From Nitrospinaceae bacterium (GTDB taxonomy: Bacteria; Nitrospinota; Nitrospinia; Nitrospinales; VA-1): a stretch of 12,651 bases of DNA. The notes under the pieces are model-generated. The model was not told the origin of the DNA. It was given only the letters and a program-made list of their open reading frames with translations, and did not search any database. Both the position numbers and the translations under genes were made by a program. Location: NCBI GenBank assembly GCA_029261435.1, contig JAJDBI010000036.1, positions 1-12,651 on the forward strand, given 5' to 3'. Numbering within the stretch: the first letter of the stretch is position 1; every line of letters begins with the position of its first letter. This document shows, piece by piece, positions 1-7,661 of the stretch.

Positions 1-441
1 CTAACTGGGTCCGCTCATTCCGGAACTGAGCTGCATGGTTTTCTTTCCTATTTGATGATATGCACCATGCAGAAAAAACCTTACACAGTTTTTGGATATA
101 AAGGAAAACAAGTTCGCGACAATATACACAGCTTTGACTTGGTGAATGCCTTGTACCATTTCTATAAAAACCCGGGAATAGCAAAAGTTTATAATATTGG
201 GGGTGGGCGCCACAGTAATAGCTCTATGCTTGAAGCCATCAAAATGTGTGAGAATATTTCGGGAAATACTATCGAATGGAGTTATGAAGATGGAAACCGT
301 TTTGGAGACCATATTTGGTGGGTTAGCGATGTTAGCCGGTTTAAGGCAGACTATCCTGACTGGAGTTACCGATATAATATGGAGGGGATTATGAAGGAAA
401 TATATGAAGGGCTACGTCAGCGGTTAAGTGCGACAGGTTAA
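1..441 (+). CDS. rfbE: CDP-paratose 2-epimerase-like NAD-dependent sugar epimerase, 3' part
   Basis: The frame is open from base 1 and stops at 439-441, so only the C-terminal 146 residues are present; the Rossmann half with its GxxGxxG and YxxxK motifs lies upstream of the window. The visible part matches the C-terminal substrate domain of the CDP-paratose 2-epimerase (RfbE/Tyv) branch of extended SDRs: SGTELHGFLSYL near the start, then VFGYKGKQVRDNIHSFDL, YNIGGGRHSNSSMLEA, GDHIWWVSDVSRF and DYPDW. Known members interconvert CDP-paratose and CDP-tyvelose, 3,6-dideoxyhexoses of O-antigens. It is convergent with rmlA, 78 nt away, with no clear terminator between them. An internal ATG at 52 is not the real start, because the conserved HGFLSYL lies before it. 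Family assignment is strong; the exact substrate is inferred, since related SDRs act on other nucleotide sugars. Confidence 0.8.
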   Translation, partial: LTGSAHSGTELHGFLSYLMICTMQKKPYTVFGYKGKQVRDNIHSFDLVNALYHFYKNPGIAKVYNIGGGRHSNSSMLEAIKMCENISGNTIEWSYEDGNRFGDHIWWVSDVSRFKADYPDWSYRYNMEGIMKEIYEGLRQRLSATG

Positions 442-519
442 TATGGATTAGTAATGTCAACTGCTCTACGCTATGAATCAAACTCCTTAGTCATCTTAAA
501 GATTTTCAGTAATTAAGAA

Positions 520-1395
520 TTATTTATTTTGAATCAATCGTAGTAAATATTGCCCATATCCGTTTTTGTTCAGTGATCGAGCGCGTTTTTCCAGATCCTC
601 TGCTGTGATCCAGCTTTTGCTGTAAGCAATCTCTTCCGGGCAACAGACCATCAGTCCTTGCCGTCTTTGAATGGTTTCAATGAAGTTGGCGGCGTCCAGC
701 AGGGATTCATGAGAGCCTGTATCCAGCCAGGCAAATCCACGACTCATTTTCTCAACAGATAGCTGGGATTGCTCAAGATATACCCGGTTGACATCAGTGA
801 TCTCAAGTTCACCTCGCGCCGAAGGTTTGATGGAGGAGGCGATGTCAACGACCTGATTGTCATAAAAGTACAGTCCGGTAATGGCATAATTCGATTTAGG
901 CTCTAGAGGCTTCTCCTCGACGCTGGCTACTTTGTTGTCGTGATCAAACTCGGCCACTCCATAATTTTGCGGGTCCTTCACCCAATATCCAAAAACGGTG
1001 GCTCCCGTTTCCCGTCTCTGGGCTTTTTCCATAAGTTCAGGCAGTTCGTTGCCATAAAAAACGTTATCTCCAAGGATCAAACTACATCCATCATTACCGA
1101 TAAAGTCCTTGCCAATGATGAATGCCTGGGCCAAGCCATCAGGGTTGGGCTGGACGCCATAACTGATATTGACTCCCCACTGGCTTCCATCTTGCAAAAG
1201 TTCCTGGAACAGGGGTTGGTCCTGAGGCGTGGTGATTACAAAAATATCTCGGATATCAGCCAGCAGGAGGGTGCTCAGCGGATAATAGATCATCGGCTTG
1301 TCATAGAGGGGCATCAATTGCTTACTGACAACCTGAGTTAATGGATAGAGCCGGGTTCCTGACCCTCCCGCTAAAATAATTCCTTTATTTATCAT
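520..1395 (-). CDS. rmlA: Glucose-1-phosphate thymidylyltransferase RmlA
   Basis: Cytoplasmic nucleotidyltransferase joining dTTP and glucose-1-phosphate to dTDP-glucose, the first step to dTDP-L-rhamnose and other dTDP-deoxysugars. From the chosen start it is 291 residues, the usual size. Visible motifs are the nucleotide-binding GGSGTRLYPLT (10-20), KQLMPLYDKPMIYYPL (25-40), the metal-binding Asp in LGDNVFYG (D110), VEEKP (159-163), GELEITDVN (195-203) and the second metal Asp in WLDTG (D225). An ATG three codons upstream (1404) directly abuts the AAGGA Shine-Dalgarno, whereas the ATG at 1395 sits 9 nt behind it, so 1395 is preferred. It follows rmlB by 12 nt, so the two are surely cotranscribed. 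No rmlC or rmlD follows; the next gene runs the other way. Confidence 0.96.
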   Translation of the reverse strand: MINKGIILAGGSGTRLYPLTQVVSKQLMPLYDKPMIYYPLSTLLLADIRDIFVITTPQDQPLFQELLQDGSQWGVNISYGVQPNPDGLAQAFIIGKDFIGNDGCSLILGDNVFYGNELPELMEKAQRRETGATVFGYWVKDPQNYGVAEFDHDNKVASVEEKPLEPKSNYAITGLYFYDNQVVDIASSIKPSARGELEITDVNRVYLEQSQLSVEKMSRGFAWLDTGSHESLLDAANFIETIQRRQGLMVCCPEEIAYSKSWITAEDLEKRARSLNKNGYGQYLLRLIQNK

Positions 1396-1407
1396 TTTAA
1401 ACATTCC

Positions 1408-2469
1408 TTAAAGTTTCTCAAGACCCAGTCGTTCTCCCTGATAAGCTCCTGACAGCACCCGCTCGGTCCAATTATTATTATCTAGATACCAGCGCACAGT
1501 TTTTCGCAAACCGGTCTCAAAAGATTCTTGGGGAACCCAACCGAGTTGATTTTGAATTTTACTGGCATCAATCGCATAGCGACGGTCATGTCCAGGGCGG
1601 TCCTCGACAAAACTGATCAAGTTTTCGTGTGGTCGGTGCGGAGAATCCGGCATCATCTCATCTAAAATATGACAGAGCGTTTGAACAACATCCAGATTGG
1701 TTTTCTCGTTATGCCCACCAATATTATAAACCTGCCCTATGGTACCTTTTTCCAGAACTTCAAGAATGGCCCGGCAATGATCTTCAACATAAAGCCAGTC
1801 TCTTATCTGTTTTCCGTCTCCGTATACGGGAAGAGGTTTTCCAGATAAAGCTTTGGTGATCATCAATGGCAGGAGTTTTTCGGGAAACTGATAGGGGCCA
1901 TAGTTGTTGGAACAATTGGTGGTCAGTACCGGTAGGTTAAATGTTTTGTGGTAGGCTCTCACCAGATGGTCAGAAGAGGCTTTGGAGGCTGCATAAGGGG
2001 AATTGGGAGCGTATGCAGTTTCTTCAGTGAATAAATCAGCTTCTCCTAAAGATCCATAAACCTCATCTGTAGAAACATGAAGAAACCGAAAACTGTTTTT
2101 TCGGGAAGCACTCAATTCTTGCCAATACCAGCGTATGACTTCTAAAAGTTCATAGGTTCCTACCATATTGGTTTGGATGAAATCTCCGGGTGCTTCAATG
2201 GACCGGTCGACATGAGATTCGGCAGCAAAATGGACAACCGCATCAATTTCATATCGTTTAAACAAGTTTCTTAATCTGCTTTTGTCGCAGATGTCACCCT
2301 GTTCAAAGGTGTAATGGGGGTTTTTCTCTACGCTGACCAAGGTATCAAGATTTCCTGCATAAGTTAACTTGTCATAGTTGATAACTTTTGCCTGATTGGT
2401 TTTCATCAGGCTATGAATAAAGTTGCCACCGATAAAACCGGCACCGCCCGTAACAAAAAATGTTTTCAT
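1408..2469 (-). CDS. rmlB: dTDP-glucose 4,6-dehydratase RmlB
   Basis: NAD-dependent extended SDR that converts dTDP-glucose to dTDP-4-keto-6-deoxyglucose, the branch point for rhamnose, fucose, 6-deoxytalose and amino-deoxysugars. It has 353 residues, the usual length. Visible are the NAD-binding GGAGFIGGNF (8-17), YDKLTYAGNL (32-41), HFAAESHVDRSI (80-91), the catalytic STDEVYG (TDE at 134-136), YAASK (Tyr159, Lys163), NNYGPYQFPEKLLPL (188-202), DWLYVEDHC and a C-terminal YQGERLGL typical of RmlB. It is first in a two-gene operon with rmlA. The Shine-Dalgarno is weak (CAGG about 11 nt before the ATG). A sigma70-like promoter is visible upstream at 2537-2565. Confidence 0.97.
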   Translation of the reverse strand: MKTFFVTGGAGFIGGNFIHSLMKTNQAKVINYDKLTYAGNLDTLVSVEKNPHYTFEQGDICDKSRLRNLFKRYEIDAVVHFAAESHVDRSIEAPGDFIQTNMVGTYELLEVIRWYWQELSASRKNSFRFLHVSTDEVYGSLGEADLFTEETAYAPNSPYAASKASSDHLVRAYHKTFNLPVLTTNCSNNYGPYQFPEKLLPLMITKALSGKPLPVYGDGKQIRDWLYVEDHCRAILEVLEKGTIGQVYNIGGHNEKTNLDVVQTLCHILDEMMPDSPHRPHENLISFVEDRPGHDRRYAIDASKIQNQLGWVPQESFETGLRKTVRWYLDNNNWTERVLSGAYQGERLGLEKL

Positions 2470-2515
2470 CGCTGTAAAAACCTGTCGGAAGGTGATAAAA
2501 CAAGGTTTGCAGGAA

Positions 2516-2541
2516 ATACTTCAAGTCCTTTTGAGAAGTAT
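2516..2541. repeat. Inverted repeat overlapping the rmlB -10 region
   Basis: ATACTTC (2516-2522) and its exact complement GAAGTAT (2535-2541) flank a 12-nt spacer. The right arm lies within the proposed -10 hexamer of the rmlBA promoter and the left arm falls just past the predicted start of transcription. That position suits a repressor operator or an early transcript hairpin. Seven-base arms can occur by chance, so the call is tentative. Confidence 0.3.
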
Positions 2542-2565
2542 AAGTGGTTGAATCCATATATTCAA
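2537..2565 (-). promoter_or_regulatory. Probable sigma70-type promoter of rmlBA
   Basis: Reading the minus strand, TTGAAT (2565-2560) is followed after exactly 17 nt by TATACT (2542-2537), four and five matches to the consensus hexamers. Transcription would start near 2530, giving a leader of about 60 nt before rmlB. This is the best promoter-like pair on that strand of the interval. Seen by eye only; no score was computed. Confidence 0.45.
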
Positions 2566-2576
2566 GTCAATGAAAC

Positions 2577-2604
2577 TTGGCAACATTGAATCGCACTCTA
2601 AATT
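2577..2604 (+). promoter_or_regulatory. Weak candidate promoter for the divergent GT2 gene
   Basis: TTGGCA (2577-2582, five of six consensus matches) is separated by 16 nt from TAAATT (2599-2604, four of six), placing a start about 10 nt before the ATG at 2622. The -10 is poor and there is no good Shine-Dalgarno before the ATG, so expression may be low or the promoter may lie elsewhere in the interval. Confidence 0.2.
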
Positions 2605-2621
2605 ATTCCTGTTTATAAAAT

Positions 2622-3608
2622 ATGAAACACTCTCCATCCATTGCCGTCGTTGTTGTGAACTGGAACTCGGGCCAATATCTGGGGAAATGTTTACAGAATC
2701 TCAAGGAACAGACTTTGTCTCCAGCCCGGGTTCTGGTGGTGGACAATGCCAGTACCGATGGTTCTATGGAAGGTCTTGAACATAGGTTTAGGGGTTGGGA
2801 GTTTATACGTTTAGATAAAAACACAGGTTTTGCCAGTGCAAATAATCTGGCTGTCAATCAGGTTGAGGATTGTGATTGGATTGCATTTTTGAATCCTGAT
2901 GCTTTTGCTTGCCCCGATTGGTTGGAAAAACTAATGCAAGCTGTTGAAGATTTTCCAGATGTGAAGATGTTCGGAAGCCATATGCTTGGATATGGGAATG
3001 ACCTGATAGATGGTACCGGAGATATCTACCACGTTTCAGGAGTCGCATGGCGCCGTGACTATGGCATGAAATCTTCAACAATTAACAGGGTATCGGGAGA
3101 AGTATTTTCACCCTGTGCCGCAGCATCATTAATTTCTAGAGATGTTTTTATAGAAGTAGGAGGCTTTGATGAACATTTCTATTGTTATAACGAAGATGTA
3201 GATTTGAGCTTTCGGCTGCGTCTAATAGGACATCAATGCATTTATGTTCCCAATGCAGTGGTAGAGCACGTGGGATCAGGCACTACCAGTCGATATAGTG
3301 ATTTTGCGGTGTACCATGGTCAGAGAAATCTGGTTTGGTCATATTTTCGTAATATGCCGGGAATATGGTTCTGGATTTATCTGCCTCAGCATGTTTTGTT
3401 TAGCGTGGTCGCTTTGATCTGGTTTTCCCTGAAAGGAAAAGCCGTTCCCGTTTTTAAAGCAAGATGGGATGCCTTGAAAGGACTTCCGAGGGTTTTAAAA
3501 CTTCGTAAAGAAACACAAAATAGTAAAACTGTGGCAGGGGAAAAGGTGGTGGATGCGATGAGTAGAAATTTTTGGGTTCCTTATACCCGGAAAAAAAAGT
3601 TACGGTGA
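2622..3608 (+). CDS. GT2-family glycosyltransferase (rhamnosyltransferase-like) with C-terminal membrane segment
   Basis: GT-A fold inverting glycosyltransferase of 328 residues, expected to move a nucleotide-activated sugar onto a lipid-linked glycan at the cytoplasmic face. Motifs are IAVVVVNWNSGQYL (7-20), VVDNASTDGS (39-48), NTGFASANN (67-75), the donor/metal motif FLNPDA (89-94, standing in for DxD), GGFDEHFYCYNEDVDLSFRLR (180-200, containing the ED pair of the acceptor region) and VEHVGSGT (214-221). Residues about 245-270 are strongly hydrophobic and probably anchor it to the inner membrane; the tail is basic. It starts at ATG 2622 because the first beta strand follows at once. It is divergent from rmlB, and its last 9 nt overlap the end of the convergent TMTC-like gene. 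With rmlBA beside it, a dTDP-deoxysugar donor is likely but not shown. Confidence 0.9.
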   Translation: MKHSPSIAVVVVNWNSGQYLGKCLQNLKEQTLSPARVLVVDNASTDGSMEGLEHRFRGWEFIRLDKNTGFASANNLAVNQVEDCDWIAFLNPDAFACPDWLEKLMQAVEDFPDVKMFGSHMLGYGNDLIDGTGDIYHVSGVAWRRDYGMKSSTINRVSGEVFSPCAAASLISRDVFIEVGGFDEHFYCYNEDVDLSFRLRLIGHQCIYVPNAVVEHVGSGTTSRYSDFAVYHGQRNLVWSYFRNMPGIWFWIYLPQHVLFSVVALIWFSLKGKAVPVFKARWDALKGLPRVLKLRKETQNSKTVAGEKVVDAMSRNFWVPYTRKKKLR

Positions 3609-5636
3609 TAGGGTCTGTTCAAGAAGACGGCTAATCTCTTGCTTGAGAGGAGGGCTCCGGTTATAGGCCAGAGCGGCCTCTAAATGATTGCGTGCAAGAG
3701 TATGGTCGCCCTTTAAATCCAAAATTAGTTTGCCAATATTGTAATGAGCGTCAGGAATTTGCGGGTAAAGTTTTATTGAAGAACTAAAAGCATCTTGGGC
3801 TTTTTCGTATTGCTTTTGCTTGATATAAAGGATGCCCAAGTTGTTATATGCCTTGGCTGAGGTCACTCCGCCTCCCTGAATGCTTCGGTAGGTTTCTTCG
3901 GCCAGTTTTATTTCCCCTTTTTCTTGATAAATTCTCCCCAGCAGTAGTAGTCCTTCAGGGGAGCCTGGAACTCCTTGCAGGTATTGGCGAGTATATTTCT
4001 CTGCTTCAGTAAAAGATTGCAACTGCAAGTTTACCCTGGCCAGGTTCAGATCAAGTTCTATGGGCATGGGGTAACCCCACTTGTATAGAGTATATCGTTT
4101 TCTGGCACGGAGGAACTCTTCCCTGGCCTGACGAAACTCCCCACGGGATGCATAATAAGTCCCCAAGTTCAGATATCCAAGAGGCAGAGTGGGTTCCAGT
4201 TCGATGGCTTTGTGGAACTCATTTTCCGCCCGTTCAAAGTTGCCACTTTGTGTGTAAATGCTTCCCAGATTGCTGTGGGCAAAAGCTCTGTAAAAATCAT
4301 CTGCCACGGAACGCGAAAGCCTTAATAGAGGTACTAGGGCTTGTTGGTAGCGTTTGTCTTCCAGGTAAAAATGGCTGAGATTGTGAAGGACCTTCAAGTC
4401 AGAGGGAGATTTTTTGTAGGTGTCTTCCCAAAGGAGGATGTTTGTACGATAAACCGAGTTCCGGGTAATTAATAAGGATCCCAGTATTAAAAATAGTATT
4501 ACCAGTAGGGTCATGCCTTGTTTTGACAGTCTGCCTTCCGAGCTTCTTGAAAATAAATAGTAAAATACGTAGGCGATTAAAAAGATAGGACCTAAAGAGG
4601 GGAGATATAAATTTCTCTCACTCAATAAATCCGTGCGAGGCAAAAAGCTGTTAGTTGGTGAAAGGGTAATGAGAAACCACAATAATGCAAAGGTTGCTAC
4701 GGGAGAAACCTTCCTGAAGTTTTTAATGAAGGCAAACAATACAAAAAACCAGATCGTGGCAGGTATAAAGCGTAATTCGGCCCAGTGGGGTGGAAAATCA
4801 TAATCAAAAGTCAGGTTGATAGGGAACATGAATATATTCAAGGCATAGCCTATTATCCTGGTTTGCGTTAATGCATAGTCGATATTTATTTTTCCAAGCC
4901 AACTAAAAACCAAGTCACTTATCATCGGGGTGAAGAACAAGAATGCTCCGATAAAAACAAAAAGAGGAAAGTAGATAAAAAGCAGGCGCCCCTTGAAAGG
5001 ACGCCAGTTTTCGTTCCTCATGAAGCACAGGTCATATGAAATAGCTGCCAGTGGAAAGACCAGGGTTGTTTCTTTGCTTAGAAGCGCAAGGCCAAATGCC
5101 AACAAGGCCAGTGAATAAAACAGGGGAATATTCAGGTCTCGACCGCGCTCGCTTCCCATGATAAAAAATAAAAGAGCAAGCAAAAAGAAGAAAGCTCCGA
5201 TTCCGCTTGCCCGCCCTGAAAGATAGGTGATGGCTTCTGTGTGAATGGGGTGAAATGCAAATAGAAAGGCAGCAGTAATAGAGAGGCCAAGTGCTGCTTT
5301 ACTCTCCCATTGTCTGCTCTTACTGAAGGTTTTAAATGCTATGAGTAGAACAGCTATTGATGAAAGGAAATGAAATAGGAGGTTGGTCAGGTGATAGCTG
5401 ATCGGATTGAGTTCACTTAAGGACTGATTTAATTTGAAACTGAAATAAATAACATGCCGATATCGAACAGGCCAAAAGTTGTAGTAGTTGCTCGAGGTAT
5501 TCATGTGCTGTAGGAGAGCTTGGTCGTCAAAGTTGAAAGGCGAGAACAGGGTATTTGCATAGGCGATAAGGATGAGAACCAATATCGCCAGAATTGAGAA
5601 AAACAGCTTTGCTTTCATTGAGTAAGTGTTACTCAT
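3600..5636 (-). CDS. TMTC-like polytopic GT-C glycosyltransferase with C-terminal TPR repeats
   Basis: Inner-membrane protein of 678 residues in two parts. Residues about 10-390 hold roughly ten hydrophobic segments of a GT-C fold; about 400-678 are tetratricopeptide repeats (clear units near 451-484, 485-515, 561-587 and 595-628, with NLGxxY and FxxAIxLxP signatures). Loop 1 carries an acidic pair in FNFDDQ (Asp37, Asp38), the usual GT-C catalytic position on the extracytoplasmic side. FHPIHTEAITYLSGRA (128-143) and SERNLYLPSLG (339-349) resemble signature segments of the eukaryotic TMTC O-mannosyltransferase family. GT-C enzymes use polyprenyl-phosphate sugars, so a periplasmic transfer to protein or glycan is inferred. 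It is the third gene of an operon, with its ATG overlapping the end of the WecA-like gene by 8 nt (ATGAGTAA), implying translational coupling. The acceptor is unknown. Confidence 0.85.
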   Translation of the reverse strand: MSNTYSMKAKLFFSILAILVLILIAYANTLFSPFNFDDQALLQHMNTSSNYYNFWPVRYRHVIYFSFKLNQSLSELNPISYHLTNLLFHFLSSIAVLLIAFKTFSKSRQWESKAALGLSITAAFLFAFHPIHTEAITYLSGRASGIGAFFFLLALLFFIMGSERGRDLNIPLFYSLALLAFGLALLSKETTLVFPLAAISYDLCFMRNENWRPFKGRLLFIYFPLFVFIGAFLFFTPMISDLVFSWLGKINIDYALTQTRIIGYALNIFMFPINLTFDYDFPPHWAELRFIPATIWFFVLFAFIKNFRKVSPVATFALLWFLITLSPTNSFLPRTDLLSERNLYLPSLGPIFLIAYVFYYLFSRSSEGRLSKQGMTLLVILFLILGSLLITRNSVYRTNILLWEDTYKKSPSDLKVLHNLSHFYLEDKRYQQALVPLLRLSRSVADDFYRAFAHSNLGSIYTQSGNFERAENEFHKAIELEPTLPLGYLNLGTYYASRGEFRQAREEFLRARKRYTLYKWGYPMPIELDLNLARVNLQLQSFTEAEKYTRQYLQGVPGSPEGLLLLGRIYQEKGEIKLAEETYRSIQGGGVTSAKAYNNLGILYIKQKQYEKAQDAFSSSIKLYPQIPDAHYNIGKLILDLKGDHTLARNHLEAALAYNRSPPLKQEISRLLEQTLSP

Positions 5637-6705
5637 GATTTTGTTTTTTCTCAGCTTTTTGTAGGATGAAAATCAGAATGGCTACGCTGACTATAATGAA
5701 AATAAAATAAATGGGAATGAAGTTGGGGATAAGGTTGATCTGAAATACAGGAACCATCGCGGTTAAATCGAAATAAAAACCGATTGCAAATAATATAGAA
5801 ATGGCTTTCCCCGAAGTGAGCCCGAGCTTTTCCAGCCGGTGATGAAAATGGTTGGCGTCCTTAGTGAAAGGACTGATTCCTTTAACGACTCTTCGGGAAA
5901 AAGCGAAGGCGGTATCCGTAATCGGGATCAGCAGAGTAATGACTGGAATAAGGTAGTAAATTTCATCTGTATGGCCTTGATTAAGAGGAAGAAGCGTGAT
6001 GAGTGAGACTAATAAGCCCAGTGGCAGGCTCCCCGTATCCCCTAAAATAATTTTGGCGGGTGGTAAATTGAAAAAGAAAAACCCCAAAATGCTTCCCGCC
6101 AGAACCACAGCCAAAAAAGAAGCCTCAACAATATCACGTTCTAGATAGACAAAAGCCAATGTCAGGCAGGAGAAAAAAATGATTCCCGGTGCCAGTCCAT
6201 CCATGCCGTCTATCAGGTTGATGGCGTTGGTGATACCAACGATCCATAATACTGTCAGCAGGATTGAGAAGGGGCCAAGGTCAATCAGGTTGCCGATACG
6301 TTCAATTTGAAAGCCAGAGAAATAAAGAATGCAGGCAATTATGATCTGGATGAATAATTTTAATCTGGCTGAGCAATTGGTGATGTCATCGTAGATGCCC
6401 AGAAAAAACATAAGTCCCACCCCCAAGGTGAGAGTGGTGAAAAGGTTGACGTTGCGGGCATCCACCATTCCGAGAAATAACAGTAGCCAGAGTGTTGTTA
6501 GAAACGAGAGGATAACTGGAACTCCTCCGAAAGGACTGACATTTTTCCCCGCCAATACTGGGAAGCGGTTCAATAGAAACGTTAGAAAGTTGATACCTCT
6601 AATGGTTTTTATCAGATAGAAGGTGAGAGCAAAGGATAAGGCCAGTGCCACAAAGTATCCGATCAAATAAATCTCTCCTGAAAAGGGAAAAGTGTTAAAT
6701 TCCAT
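5629..6705 (-). CDS. wecA: WecA/MraY-family polyprenyl-phosphate GlcNAc-1-phosphate transferase
   Basis: Integral membrane enzyme of 358 residues that moves a HexNAc-1-phosphate from its UDP carrier to undecaprenyl phosphate, starting glycan synthesis at the cytoplasmic face. About ten or eleven hydrophobic segments are interrupted by the family's hallmarks: DD at 106-107 in YDDITNCSARLKLFIQ, NAINLIDGMDGLAPG (160-174), GDTGSLPLGLL (222-232), PITDTAFAFSRR (261-272) and the histidine loop HFHHRLEKLGL (286-296). This fits WecA/TagO/WbpL better than MraY. The ATG directly follows the TAA of the upstream GT2 gene with no gap, and the 3' end overlaps the TMTC-like gene by 8 nt. The sugar (GlcNAc, GalNAc, or FucNAc/QuiNAc as in WbpL) cannot be read from motifs. 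Confidence 0.92.
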   Translation of the reverse strand: MEFNTFPFSGEIYLIGYFVALALSFALTFYLIKTIRGINFLTFLLNRFPVLAGKNVSPFGGVPVILSFLTTLWLLLFLGMVDARNVNLFTTLTLGVGLMFFLGIYDDITNCSARLKLFIQIIIACILYFSGFQIERIGNLIDLGPFSILLTVLWIVGITNAINLIDGMDGLAPGIIFFSCLTLAFVYLERDIVEASFLAVVLAGSILGFFFFNLPPAKIILGDTGSLPLGLLVSLITLLPLNQGHTDEIYYLIPVITLLIPITDTAFAFSRRVVKGISPFTKDANHFHHRLEKLGLTSGKAISILFAIGFYFDLTAMVPVFQINLIPNFIPIYFIFIIVSVAILIFILQKAEKKQNHE

Positions 6706-7575
6706 TTAACGGTGACCCCGGGTTTCTTTGAACATGTTGCAGGCAAGCTGGGATAAACATCGGAGGGTGATTGCAACATTGACTGCTATTTTTGTGAACG
6801 GATTTTTGCCGTGATGTTTTCCAAAATAATGCTTCATACCGCGGTGTCGTTTGATAATAATCCTTGCAGGCACCTTGCTGTTGCTGGTGCTGACATGATG
6901 AGTTATTTTTGCGTGTGGTAAATACATCACTTTGTATCCGTTTTGGCTGATGGCTCGACAAAGGTCTATATCTTCATTGAATAAAAAATAATGTTCATCA
7001 AACCCACCTGCTTTTTCAAATATTGCGCGGGGAACCATGAGACAACACCCAGATAACCAGTCGACTTCCCGGTTTTCATCGTGATTATAATCTTTCATTA
7101 GATACTGAACTGTAAATCGATTACTTGGGAACCACCGCGAAAGCAGAGAATAGCGGTTGAAAAAACCTGTCATGAGAGTTGGAAATCGTCTGCAGGAGTA
7201 TTGTAAACTGCCATCAGTATTTAATACCTTGGGGCCCAATGCACCAATATCTGGATTGGATTCCAGATGCGCAACCATTTCCACAATGGCTTGATCGGCT
7301 AAAATAGTGTCGGGGTTTAAAAAAAGAAGGGTTTTTCCTTGAGCAGATAGGGCGGCCTGATTATTGGCCCTGGCGAAGCCAATATTTGTAGCATTCTGAA
7401 TTACCCGGGCTTGTGGATAAGATTCCTTAAGGGATGTCATGCCTGGGTCGTTCTGGCTGTTATCTACAATAATGACTTCGAAGGAGATCTTTCTCAGAGT
7501 CTGGTAAACCGACTCAAGGCAATTTTTTAGGGAAGCACTGCTGTAATAATTTACGATGATACAGGAAAGGTTCAC
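6706..7575 (-). CDS. GT2-family glycosyltransferase, WbbL-like (rhamnosyl-GlcNAc-PP-lipid type)
   Basis: Cytoplasmic inverting GT2 of 289 residues from the chosen start. Motifs are NLSCIIVNYYSS (2-13), EVIIVDNS (33-40), NIGFARANN (64-72), FLNPDT (85-90), VDWLSGCCLMVPR (171-183), GGFDEHYFLFNEDIDLC (190-206) and the basic KRHRGMKHYFGKHHGK near the end. This pattern resembles WbbL, which adds L-rhamnose to GlcNAc-PP-polyprenol; its place just before a WecA-like gene fits that role. Two GTG starts are possible. The one at 7575 puts the first beta strand at residue 2 and has AAGAG about 6 nt upstream; the one at 7611 adds 12 residues and lacks a Shine-Dalgarno. I chose 7575. It is the first gene of a three-gene minus-strand operon. 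Donor and acceptor are inferred. Confidence 0.88.
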   Translation of the reverse strand: MNLSCIIVNYYSSASLKNCLESVYQTLRKISFEVIIVDNSQNDPGMTSLKESYPQARVIQNATNIGFARANNQAALSAQGKTLLFLNPDTILADQAIVEMVAHLESNPDIGALGPKVLNTDGSLQYSCRRFPTLMTGFFNRYSLLSRWFPSNRFTVQYLMKDYNHDENREVDWLSGCCLMVPRAIFEKAGGFDEHYFLFNEDIDLCRAISQNGYKVMYLPHAKITHHVSTSNSKVPARIIIKRHRGMKHYFGKHHGKNPFTKIAVNVAITLRCLSQLACNMFKETRGHR

Positions 7576-7636
7576 GGCCGACTCTTGAGGGAAGGAGGAA
7601 AAGCTATACACTCTGAATTATTGCCCAATTTGGTTT

Positions 7637-7661
7637 GAATTTCAACATGGGTTGAAAATTC
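7637..7661. repeat. Inverted repeat upstream of the GT2-wecA-TMTC operon
   Basis: GAATTTCAAC (7637-7646), a 4-nt spacer ATGG, then GTTGAAAATTC (7651-7661). The arms are complementary over ten bases with one extra A in the right arm. It lies about 60 nt upstream of the preferred GTG and 26 nt upstream of the alternative one, where an operator or leader-RNA stem would be expected. A second small palindrome, CCAATTTGG (7625-7633), lies between it and the gene. Confidence 0.4.

Noticed and set aside
442..519. Bidirectional terminator between the convergent CDP-paratose epimerase-like and rmlA genes
   Set aside because: The only dyad is a short AT-rich ATCTT-A-AAGAT; no GC-rich stem with a T run on either strand.
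940..1341. A 133-codon plus-strand frame inside rmlA
   Set aside because: It is antisense to a complete RmlA with all motifs intact, and its own translation shows no recognisable domain or ribosome site.
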